NCBI GenBank assembly: GCA_020024855.1
Contig: JAHHTB010000127.1
Coordinates: 1 to 5,624, forward strand
Source of the DNA: Fusobacterium sp.
Lineage (GTDB): Bacteria > Fusobacteriota > Fusobacteriia > Fusobacteriales > Fusobacteriaceae
DNA length: 5,624 bases
Direction: 5' to 3'
The position numbers and the translations under genes are program-made. Of this stretch, positions 1 to 5,107 are shown piece after piece. Under the pieces are notes generated by a model, which was not told where the DNA came from, did not search any database, and saw only the letters and a list, made by a program, of their open reading frames with translations. How positions within the stretch are numbered: position 1 is the first letter of the stretch; the number at the start of each line of letters is the position of its first letter.

Positions 1-69
1 AATCTATTGTTTAAACTTCTATTTCTCACTTTTTTAATGATACTTTGAACTAAAACAATAGATTTTTTT
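1..69 (+). terminator. Rho-independent terminator of an upstream gene outside the window
   Basis: A perfect 12-bp inverted repeat (AATCTATTGTTT at 1-12, AAACAATAGATT at 53-64) runs into seven T at 63-69, the + strand form of an intrinsic terminator. The stem may continue left of the window. The loop is unusually long, about 40 nt, so the structure may be more than a plain terminator. The gene it serves lies left of the window and cannot be seen. Confidence 0.6.
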
Positions 70-127
70 ATATCATATAAAAAATATTTATTTCTGTCAA
101 TTCTTTTCTTAAAAATTTAAAGCCTTT

Positions 128-194
128 ATAATAAGGTATCAAATTCCATTATTATATTTACTTTTATAATGATTTAATGTAAAATAATAAGGTA
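128..194 (+). repeat. Pair of 11-bp direct repeats in the corA upstream region
   Basis: ATAATAAGGTA occurs at 128-138 and again at 184-194, 56 bp apart start to start. The first copy overlaps a TATAAT hexamer (127-132). The second follows the proposed -10 box of the corA leader promoter. They could be operator half-sites or duplicated promoter/start-site elements. The word is mostly A and T, so chance is a real alternative in DNA of this composition. Confidence 0.35.
157..185 (+). promoter_or_regulatory. Probable sigma-70-type promoter of the corA leader
   Basis: TTTACT (157-162) and TAAAAT (180-185) are separated by 17 bp and match the -35 and -10 consensus at four and five of six positions. 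Transcription would start near 192 and give a leader of about 145 nt before corA. Perfect TATAAT hexamers at 127-132 and 165-170 are alternative -10 boxes, but neither has a good -35 at proper spacing. The AT richness of the region makes any single choice uncertain. Confidence 0.35.
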
Positions 195-224
195 GTACAA
201 ATATAAGAATGAGGTGGTTTTTAG

Positions 225-284
225 ATGGACACATATTCCTCGTGGAATATTTCACTAAAAGAAACTAAAAAATTAAATATATAG
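225..284 (+). CDS. Possible 19-residue leader peptide ahead of corA
   Basis: ATG at 225 opens 19 codons (MDTYSSWNISLKETKKLNI) and a TAG at 282-284. A strong Shine-Dalgarno, GAGGTGG at 211-217, sits 7 nt before the ATG and is at least as good as that of corA. The ORF ends two bases before the perfect 10-bp stem (287-314) of the downstream hairpin and 51 bp before the corA start, the usual geometry of a regulatory leader ORF. The peptide has no signal, no domain and no recognised homologue. A 7-bp hairpin with a four-base loop (233-250) lies inside it. By analogy, corA of enteric bacteria is preceded by a short leader ORF (corL) whose translation affects expression of the transporter, but I see no peptide similarity to it. 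It could be a chance ORF; the main support is the ribosome binding site and its position. Confidence 0.45.
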   Translation: MDTYSSWNISLKETKKLNI

Positions 285-331
285 GACTTTTTATCACCTT
301 TCCATGATAAAAAGCCTAAAATGGAAGGTGG
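284..331 (+). promoter_or_regulatory. Putative RNA switch that can hide the corA ribosome binding site
   Basis: Two partly exclusive pairings are visible. Hairpin A pairs CTTTTTATCA (287-296) with TGATAAAAAG (305-314), ten perfect pairs around an 8-nt loop. Pairing B joins CACCTTTCCAT (295-305) to ATGGAAGGTG (321-330), ten pairs with one bulged T at 301, and covers the corA Shine-Dalgarno (323-331). B uses the loop and part of both arms of A. Alternatively the loop of A alone (297-304) could pair with 322-328 as an H-type pseudoknot. The loop resembles the 3' end of 16S rRNA (CACCTCCTTT), so it is an anti-Shine-Dalgarno mimic. No T run follows A, so it is not an intrinsic terminator. Control of corA translation by the leader ORF, a ligand or Mg2+ is inference. 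Confidence 0.45.
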
Positions 332-335
332 ATAA

Positions 336-1307
336 ATGATTCAAGTTTTTAAAACTAATTCTATGGATAAATTGGAAAGTATCTATTTTAAAGATAATGA
401 AGAAGTAGTAAAAGACGTTTCAATATTTAGAGAAAAAAATACATGGATTAATCTTACAGACCCTGCTGATGAAGATATTTCAGCTATACAAGAGGCTTTT
501 GATATTCCTGTTGAACACTTAAAAGCAGCCCTAGACGAAGAAGAAAAATCTCGTTTGGAAATAGATGGAGATATTTTACTTATAATTATTGACGTTCCTA
601 TTCATAGTGAAAAAGATAAATGCTCATTCACTACAATACCCCTTGGTATTATAGTTTTAAAAGATAATATAATAACAGTTACAACAGAGAAATTTCCTCT
701 TATTGATGAATTTGTAAAAGGAAGAATAAAAGGATTTTTTACTTACAAAAAAACAAGATTTATACTTCAACTTCTTTTTAGAAATACATCATACTATCTA
801 TATTATCTAAGACAAATAGGTCGTGTTAGTGATGTAGTTGAAAATCGTTTAAAAAAATATCTAGAAAATGAAGAGTTAATGCTTCTTCTTGAACTTGAGA
901 AAAGTTTGGTTTACTTTACAACTTCTCTTAAATCAAATGAAGCCGTTCTTGATAAAATCATGAGAATGCAACTTGTTAAAAAATATCCAGATGATTTGGA
1001 CTTACTTGATGACGTAATCATTGATACAAAACAGGCTATTGAAATGGCTAGTATCTACTCAAGTATTTTAAGTGGAACAAGAGATGCTTTTTCAACTGTA
1101 ATGTCAAACAACCTAAACAACGTTATGAAAAGACTTACTTCTATAACAGTTGTCCTAGCTATTCCAACTATTATTTCTGGAATTTGGGGAATGAACGTTG
1201 CAGTTCCTTTTGCTGAAAATCCATTTGGTTTTATTGCAGTCATTTTGATTTCAATTTTATTAAGTATTATTATCACATATTTACTTTCTAAAAATAAAAT
1301 GTTATAG
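336..1307 (+). CDS. corA: CorA-family divalent cation (Mg2+) transporter
   Basis: This is a 323-residue member of the CorA/MIT family, whose members form homopentameric inner-membrane channels that mainly carry Mg2+ (some carry Co2+, Ni2+ or Zn2+). The N-terminal two thirds (about 1-245) is the soluble mixed alpha/beta and long-helix domain. Two membrane helices follow at about 266-284 and 297-317, with a short lysine-containing C-terminal tail. The family signature GMN is intact at 285-287, preceded by Trp (WGMNV) instead of the Tyr of the best-studied CorAs; this variant is found in many Firmicutes-type CorA-like proteins. The length is typical. The ATG has a Shine-Dalgarno, GGAAGGTGG at 323-331, only 4 nt away. 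The gene appears monocistronic, ending four bases before a strong terminator. Its leader carries a possible short ORF and a structure that could control access to the ribosome binding site. The exact ion cannot be read from sequence. Confidence 0.93.
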   Translation: MIQVFKTNSMDKLESIYFKDNEEVVKDVSIFREKNTWINLTDPADEDISAIQEAFDIPVEHLKAALDEEEKSRLEIDGDILLIIIDVPIHSEKDKCSFTTIPLGIIVLKDNIITVTTEKFPLIDEFVKGRIKGFFTYKKTRFILQLLFRNTSYYLYYLRQIGRVSDVVENRLKKYLENEELMLLLELEKSLVYFTTSLKSNEAVLDKIMRMQLVKKYPDDLDLLDDVIIDTKQAIEMASIYSSILSGTRDAFSTVMSNNLNNVMKRLTSITVVLAIPTIISGIWGMNVAVPFAENPFGFIAVILISILLSIIITYLLSKNKML

Positions 1308-1310
1308 GAG

Positions 1311-1343
1311 ATAGCACGATAAATAATTCGTGCTATTTTTTTT
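1311..1343 (+). terminator. Rho-independent terminator of corA
   Basis: ATAGCACGA (1311-1319) pairs perfectly with TCGTGCTAT (1328-1336) around an 8-nt loop, followed by an unbroken run of eight T (1336-1343). It begins four bases after the corA stop codon and separates corA from the sulfoxide reductase gene. Confidence 0.93.
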
Positions 1344-1376
1344 AATAAATTACTTTTTTTTATAGAAAAAATCTTG

Positions 1377-1382
1377 TATAAT
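1377..1382 (+). promoter_or_regulatory. -10 box of the promoter for the sulfoxide reductase gene
   Basis: A perfect TATAAT lies 34 bp after the corA terminator and 44 bp before the next start codon, so transcription would start near 1389. The -35 region at proper spacing is only a T run (1354-1360) and is a poor match. A new promoter is expected here because the corA terminator is strong. Confidence 0.5.
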
Positions 1383-1426
1383 AGAGAAAAGTTTTTTTAA
1401 AATTTTTATAATATAAGGGGGAAACT

Positions 1427-1927
1427 ATGGCTTTTGATATTAATACTTATAATAATTTAGATTTTGACAGTAAAACGAAAATATTTTTTGACGATTTAGA
1501 AAGATACCTTTCTAAAGAAAATGACTTCATAGCAAACCTTGCTAATACAGCTGCTTTTATTTCTGCTTTTTTTGATAATGTAAACTGGAGTGGTTTTTAT
1601 CTTTTAAAAAATAATCAACTTGTACTTGGTCCATTTTGTGGAATGCCTGCAACAACAAGAATTGAAATTGGAAAAGGTGTATGTGGAACATCTTTTGAAA
1701 AAGGAGAAACTTTAGTTGTAGATAATGTTTGTCAATTTCCTGGGCATATTGCCTGTGATATTAGATCAAAATCAGAAGTAGTTATTCCTCTTATTAAAGA
1801 TGGTAAAAAATATGGTGTTCTTGATATTGATAGTGGAATTTATTCAAGATTTACTGATAATGAAGTTAGAATACTAGAAAAAGTTTTAGATATTTTATAT
1901 AAATATACAGATTTTGAAATAAAATAA
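1427..1927 (+). CDS. msrC: Free methionine-(R)-sulfoxide reductase (fRMsr, GAF domain)
   Basis: This 166-residue single GAF-domain protein matches the YebR/MsrC family, cytosolic enzymes that reduce free L-methionine-(R)-sulfoxide to methionine using thioredoxin. Family blocks are plain: NWSGFYLL (53-60), LVLGPF (65-70), GKGVCG (82-87), PGHIACD (105-111), SEVVIPL (116-122) and GVLDID (130-135). With an offset of 8 from E. coli numbering as I remember it, the active-site residues Trp54, Tyr58, Cys86, Cys110 (catalytic, E. coli Cys118), Glu117, Asp133 and Asp135 are all present. The usual resolving cysteine (E. coli Cys84) is Thr76 here. Two extra cysteines, Cys71 and Cys102, might take its place, or the enzyme may be recycled without it. 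The start has a Shine-Dalgarno, AAGGGGG at 1415-1421, 5 nt upstream. No terminator follows, so the next gene is probably co-transcribed. Confidence 0.93.
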   Translation: MAFDINTYNNLDFDSKTKIFFDDLERYLSKENDFIANLANTAAFISAFFDNVNWSGFYLLKNNQLVLGPFCGMPATTRIEIGKGVCGTSFEKGETLVVDNVCQFPGHIACDIRSKSEVVIPLIKDGKKYGVLDIDSGIYSRFTDNEVRILEKVLDILYKYTDFEIK

Positions 1928-1989
1928 ACTAAAATAAATAATTTAACTAAAAGTAAAATGTTATAAATCAATTTATACTAGGAGATTTT

Positions 1990-2502
1990 ATGAAAAAAAA
2001 GTGCTTTTTTATTTTTATCTGTTTAATGCTTTTATCACTTTTAGTTGGTTGTAATTCTCTTGAAAAACGTGAATTTTATGATTCCAAAAATGAAGTTGGT
2101 AGATATGAAGAAATGCCATACTTCCCAACTTTTAGTAAGCCAAATTCAGAAACTCAAAGAATGTCATACACTCTTTTCACTATGTCAATTATCGGTATTC
2201 CTTATGTTGTTGCCGACTATACTGCTTCTACTATTCTAGATGTAGTATCATTACCTTTTGATATTTACAGAAATAATGTTGAGGTTCCAGAAAGAAAAAA
2301 ATATAAAAAAGTGAACGATGAATTATCAGACCACTATTATAAAACATTGAAAAAATTAGAACATACTAAGAGTGAAAAAGAAAAAGCTTTAATAAAAGCC
2401 GAATACAAAAAAACTCTTGATGAGTATTGTAATAAGTTGAGAGAATTAGATGCTAATTTTGTTTTTCATACACAACCTTACTATAGATATCGTATTGAAT
2501 AA
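1990..2502 (+). CDS. Small lipoprotein, possibly YceK/DUF1375-like
   Basis: The 170-residue product starts with a lipoprotein signal peptide: MKKK, a hydrophobic stretch (about 5-18), and the lipobox LVGC with cleavage before Cys21. Residue +2 is Asn, not Asp, so by the enteric sorting rule it would go to the outer membrane. The segment at 70-95 (IPYVVADYTASTILDVVSLP, then FDIYRN) resembles the conserved 'IP-x-x-x-x-D-T-x-x-x-P-x-D' region of small YceK/YidQ lipoproteins; I regard this as a likely but unproven family link. The last part (100-150) is rich in Lys and Glu and probably helical, possibly a short coiled coil. Function is unknown. The start has AGGAGA (1980-1985) about 4 nt upstream. 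It lies 62 bp after the sulfoxide reductase gene with no terminator and no convincing promoter between them, so it is probably read from the upstream promoter. A bidirectional terminator follows. Confidence 0.85.
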   Translation: MKKKCFFIFICLMLLSLLVGCNSLEKREFYDSKNEVGRYEEMPYFPTFSKPNSETQRMSYTLFTMSIIGIPYVVADYTASTILDVVSLPFDIYRNNVEVPERKKYKKVNDELSDHYYKTLKKLEHTKSEKEKALIKAEYKKTLDEYCNKLRELDANFVFHTQPYYRYRIE

Positions 2503-2523
2503 AAAATTATTTATTATATAAGA

Positions 2524-2557
2524 AAAAATGCTAAAAGTTAATCCTTTTAGCATTTTT
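2524..2557. terminator. Bidirectional Rho-independent terminator between convergent genes
   Basis: AAAAATGCTAAAAG (2524-2537) pairs perfectly with CTTTTAGCATTTTT (2544-2557), 14 bp around a 6-nt loop. T-rich tails are present in both directions: T runs at 2553-2563 on the + strand, and six T opposite 2523-2528 on the - strand. It ends the lipoprotein transcript on the + strand and the DUF4250 transcript on the - strand; the DUF4250 stop codon overlaps the stem by two bases. Confidence 0.93.
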
Positions 2558-2741
2558 ATTTTTGAATAAATTGATTTGTATTTTCACTATAAATATATCC
2601 ATTTTTTTCAAAACGTTCTACAAGTTCACTTTTAGATATATCCATATCATCACACAGATTATCAAGTGATGAATAAAAATCTCTTAATTTCATATTTATC
2701 ATGCTGTATGCAATATTTATATCCATTGTTAAAAAATTCAT
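2556..2741 (-). CDS. DUF4250 family small protein
   Basis: The 61-residue product matches the DUF4250 family as I know it, small cytosolic proteins of unknown function found in Clostridia and Fusobacteria. The conserved core covers about 14-58: INMKLRDFYSSLDNLCDD (15-32), then DISKSELVERFEKNGYIY (34-51) and NQF (56-58). The 'SSLDxLCDDxDISKxEL' pattern reads like two short helices with a turn and could be a compact helix-turn-helix, but that is inference. There is no signal peptide or membrane segment. The first ATG is chosen because AAAGGAGA (2758-2751 on the - strand) lies 9 nt upstream; the next Met, residue 6, would be too far. It has its own promoter and shares a bidirectional terminator with the convergent lipoprotein gene, so it is a one-gene unit. 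Confidence 0.88.
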   Translation of the reverse strand: MNFLTMDINIAYSMINMKLRDFYSSLDNLCDDMDISKSELVERFEKNGYIYSENTNQFIQK

Positions 2742-2778
2742 TTTCTCTTTTCTCCTTTATAATAATTTTCTAAAATAC

Positions 2779-2807
2779 ATTTTAAATTATATAATTTTCT
2801 TTGTCAA
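2779..2807 (-). promoter_or_regulatory. Near-consensus promoter of the DUF4250 gene
   Basis: Read on the - strand, a perfect TTGACA (2807-2802) is followed after exactly 17 bp by TAAAAT (2784-2779), five of six consensus positions. Transcription would start near 2772, leaving a leader of about 30 nt before the ATG at 2741. It is the best promoter in the window and lies directly after the terminator of the EF-G-like gene. Confidence 0.8.
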
Positions 2808-2840
2808 ATTAAAAAGCCCCAACTTTTACATTGAGGCTTT
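2808..2840 (-). terminator. Rho-independent terminator of the EF-G-like gene
   Basis: On the - strand AAAGCCTCAA (2840-2831) pairs with TTGGGGCTTT (2822-2813), ten pairs including one T-G wobble, around an 8-nt loop and followed by TTTTTAATTT. It begins 15 bp after the stop codon at 2856. Confidence 0.88.
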
Positions 2841-2855
2841 GAAAACTATCCTACA

Positions 2856-4925
2856 TTATTCAGTTGCTTTTGCTTCAGCAATTATTTTAGCTGCCACTTC
2901 ATCAGGAGCATAATCATATCTTACAAATTCAAATTCAAATCTTCCTCTACCTTGAGTAAGAGATTTTAAATCTGTTGCATATCCAAGCACCTCTTTATGA
3001 GGAACTTCAACAGTTATTTTTTGTTCATTGTAATCCATTGGGTCCATTCCTAAGATTTTTCCTCTTCTCTTATTCATATCTCCCATAATATCACCTGTAT
3101 ATTCTTCAGGGACAACTATTTCCATTTTAACAACAGGCTCAAGAATTACAGATGCTGCTTGTTCCATTGCTTTTCTAAAGGCTAAAATTGCAGCTTGTTT
3201 AAATGAAAGTTCATTAGAGTCAACTGGGTGATAAGAACCATCATATAAAGTTGCCTTAAAATTAATAACAGGGTATCCAGCAAGGAAACCTTTTTTAGCA
3301 GCTTCATGAAGTCCTTTTTCAACAGCTGGAAGATATTGTCTTGGAACAACTCCACCTTTAATATTATCTACAAATTCATACTCTTTATCATATAAAGGCT
3401 CAAATTTGATAAATACATCTCCATATTGTCCAGCTCCACCAGATTGTTTTTTATGTTTTCCTTGAACAGAAACTTCTTTTCTTATTGTTTCTCTGTATGC
3501 TATTTTTGGTGTGCTTAATGTAGCTTGCACTTGGAATTTATTATATAATTTTGAAACAACTATTTCTAAGTGTTTTTTACCTTGTCCACCAATTAAAAGT
3601 TCTTTTGTTTCAGAATTTCTTTTTACATCAAGACTTGGATCTTCTTCTATTAGTTTTTGAATGGCTGTACTTATCTTATCATCATCAGATTTTTTAACTG
3701 GTATGATATTCATATATAAACATGCTTTAGGGAATGGCACTTTTTTAAATACTATTGGGTTATTCTTATCACAAATTGTATCTCCAGTTTTTAAATCTTG
3801 AATTTTTGTTGTTGCTGCTATATCCCCAGCCACAACTCTATCTGTATCTCTTTGTTTAATTCCTCTTACAAAATATAAATTTGCTATTCTCTCTTTTCTT
3901 CCTTGAGTAGCATTTAAAACTTCCATATCTTTAGTAAGACTTCCAGAAACTACTCTAAATAAAGATATTTTTCCAATAAATGGGTCAACTATTGTTTTAA
4001 ACACAAAAGCTGAAAATGGTTCGCTAACACTTACTCTTCTTTCTATTTTTTCTTGAGTATCTGGATTCTTACCATATATTACTCCACCTCTTGCTTCTTC
4101 TGGAGTAGGCATATAGTTAAACATCATATCAAATAATGTATGAACACCAATTGAATTTTCTGCTGAACCAACAAGAACAGGTACAACATCTCCATTTATA
4201 ACTCCTTTACGAAGTCCTGCTTTTATTTCTTCCTCTGTAAAATCTTCTCCATTAAAGAATTTTTCCATAGCTTCTTCACTTGTTTCAGCCACAGCCTCAA
4301 GAAGTAAATTTCTTACATCTTCAAAATCTTCATGTGGAACAAGTTCTTTATCAACACAACATTCTCCATTAAATACTCTACATTTTTTTTCTATAACATT
4401 TATAAATCCTTCAAAGTTTTCTCCCTCACCAATAGGAATACAGAAAGGTGCTATTTTCTTACCAAATTTTTCTTTCATATCAAGAAGAATTTTTTTGTAA
4501 TTTATAGCTCCCTTATCCATTTTATTTATAAATATAATTCTTGGTAATTTTCTTTCTTCAAGCATTCTCCATGCTTTTTCTGTTCCCACTTCTACCCCTG
4601 AACTTGCATCAAGAACTATAACTGCTCCCCCTGTAACTGCAAGTGCAGATATAACTTCACCAGAAAAGTCAAAGTATCCAGGTGTGTCTAAAATATTAAA
4701 TATCTTTTCTTGATAATCTAAGGAAATAACAGATGTATTTATTGAAAATTTTCTATTTATTTCTTCCTCATCATAATCAGATACAGTGTTGCCCTTTTCT
4801 ATACTTCCCATTTTACTTGTAACATTTGCTGCAAATAAAAGAGCTTCAACCAAAGACGTTTTACCTGAACCTCTGTGACCTAAAAAGCTGACGTTTCTAA
4901 TTTTGTCTGTAGTATAGTTTTTCAT
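2856..4925 (-). CDS. Elongation factor G-like translation GTPase (EF-G2/FusA2 type)
   Basis: The 689-residue protein has the full EF-G domain order: GTPase domain (about 1-280), domain II (about 297-390), III (about 398-470), IV (about 473-595) and V (about 596-689). GTPase motifs are GHRGSGKT (16-23), DTPGYFDF (80-87), NKMD (134-137) and GSA (253-255). Domain IV keeps QSGGAGQYG (494-502) and the tip block GSYHPVDS (563-570). It differs from canonical EF-G in switch I (no RGITI motif; NRKFSINTS at 57-65) and switch II, where DTPGH becomes DTPGY, so the catalytic His is Tyr84. Domain III has GGQGKKHLE in place of the usual GMGELHLE. These are marks of the EF-G-like paralogue group (Thermus EF-G-2, mycobacterial FusA2), so a normal fusA is expected elsewhere. 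Its role is uncertain: slow translocation, recycling or stress translation. The ATG has GGAGG (4938-4934) 8 nt upstream. A terminator follows the gene. Confidence 0.92.
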   Translation of the reverse strand: MKNYTTDKIRNVSFLGHRGSGKTSLVEALLFAANVTSKMGSIEKGNTVSDYDEEEINRKFSINTSVISLDYQEKIFNILDTPGYFDFSGEVISALAVTGGAVIVLDASSGVEVGTEKAWRMLEERKLPRIIFINKMDKGAINYKKILLDMKEKFGKKIAPFCIPIGEGENFEGFINVIEKKCRVFNGECCVDKELVPHEDFEDVRNLLLEAVAETSEEAMEKFFNGEDFTEEEIKAGLRKGVINGDVVPVLVGSAENSIGVHTLFDMMFNYMPTPEEARGGVIYGKNPDTQEKIERRVSVSEPFSAFVFKTIVDPFIGKISLFRVVSGSLTKDMEVLNATQGRKERIANLYFVRGIKQRDTDRVVAGDIAATTKIQDLKTGDTICDKNNPIVFKKVPFPKACLYMNIIPVKKSDDDKISTAIQKLIEEDPSLDVKRNSETKELLIGGQGKKHLEIVVSKLYNKFQVQATLSTPKIAYRETIRKEVSVQGKHKKQSGGAGQYGDVFIKFEPLYDKEYEFVDNIKGGVVPRQYLPAVEKGLHEAAKKGFLAGYPVINFKATLYDGSYHPVDSNELSFKQAAILAFRKAMEQAASVILEPVVKMEIVVPEEYTGDIMGDMNKRRGKILGMDPMDYNEQKITVEVPHKEVLGYATDLKSLTQGRGRFEFEFVRYDYAPDEVAAKIIAEAKATE

Positions 4926-4927
4926 AG

Positions 4928-5015
4928 TGCTTCCCTCCGTATTAATATTTTGTAGAAGTTTCTCTATCTAATATTGTATATAGCCCATAAATTGAAAATA
5001 ATCAATAGGGAAGCA
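4928..5015 (-). promoter_or_regulatory. 9-bp inverted repeat reaching the EF-G-like ribosome binding site
   Basis: On the - strand TGCTTCCCT (5015-5007) is the exact reverse complement of AGGGAAGCA (4936-4928), which overlaps the Shine-Dalgarno (GGAGG, 4938-4934) and ends 2 nt before the ATG. In an mRNA containing both arms this could form a long-loop stem (about 70 nt loop) that hides the ribosome binding site. The distal arm lies upstream of the proposed promoter, so only read-through transcripts from the acetyltransferase side would carry it. It could instead be a pair of protein-binding sites flanking the promoter. Confidence 0.4.
4977..5005 (-). promoter_or_regulatory. Possible promoter of the EF-G-like gene
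   Basis: On the - strand TTGATT (5005-5000) and TATATA (4982-4977) are 17 bp apart, each four of six matches to consensus. Transcription would start near 4970, about 45 nt before the ATG. The 182-bp gap to the acetyltransferase gene otherwise holds only AT-rich sequence and the inverted repeat. I see no convincing terminator for the acetyltransferase gene in it; the best hairpin is a 6-bp stem (5041-5046 with 5056-5061) with a poor T tail. Confidence 0.35.
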
Positions 5016-5107
5016 AAAATTTTTTAAATCTTTTTTATTTTAAAGTATAAAAATAACTTTATATTTTAATAGTCTCTATTATTTATAACAAAAGAATTAG
5101 CTTTCAT

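Noticed and set aside
287..320. The hairpin at 287-314 as an intrinsic terminator (transcription attenuator)
   Set aside because: The stem is followed by CCTAAAATGG, not a T run, so it cannot be an ordinary Rho-independent terminator. Translational control fits better.
70..335. A known Mg2+ riboswitch (M-box/ykoK) ahead of corA
   Set aside because: I see none of the conserved M-box core sequence, and the GC-poor leader is too short and simple for its fold.
1055..1276. A 73-codon ORF on the - strand
   Set aside because: It lies wholly inside corA, antisense to the conserved membrane and GMN region, has no family signal and is explained as a shadow.
1928..1989. A separate promoter for the lipoprotein gene
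   Set aside because: TATAAA (1962-1967) and TATACT (1974-1979) have no -35 at proper spacing, and the second would start transcription almost at the ATG.
2045..2239. A 64-codon + strand ORF
   Set aside because: It overlaps the lipoprotein gene in another frame and has no ribosome binding site or recognisable content.
2701..2913. A 70-codon + strand ORF
   Set aside because: It runs antisense through the DUF4250 start, its promoter and the EF-G-like terminator and 3' end. Its composition is just translated AT-rich sequence.
4332..4547. A 71-codon + strand ORF rich in Phe, Tyr and Asn
   Set aside because: It is antisense to the GTPase domain of the EF-G-like gene, and its composition is what antisense AT-rich coding DNA gives.
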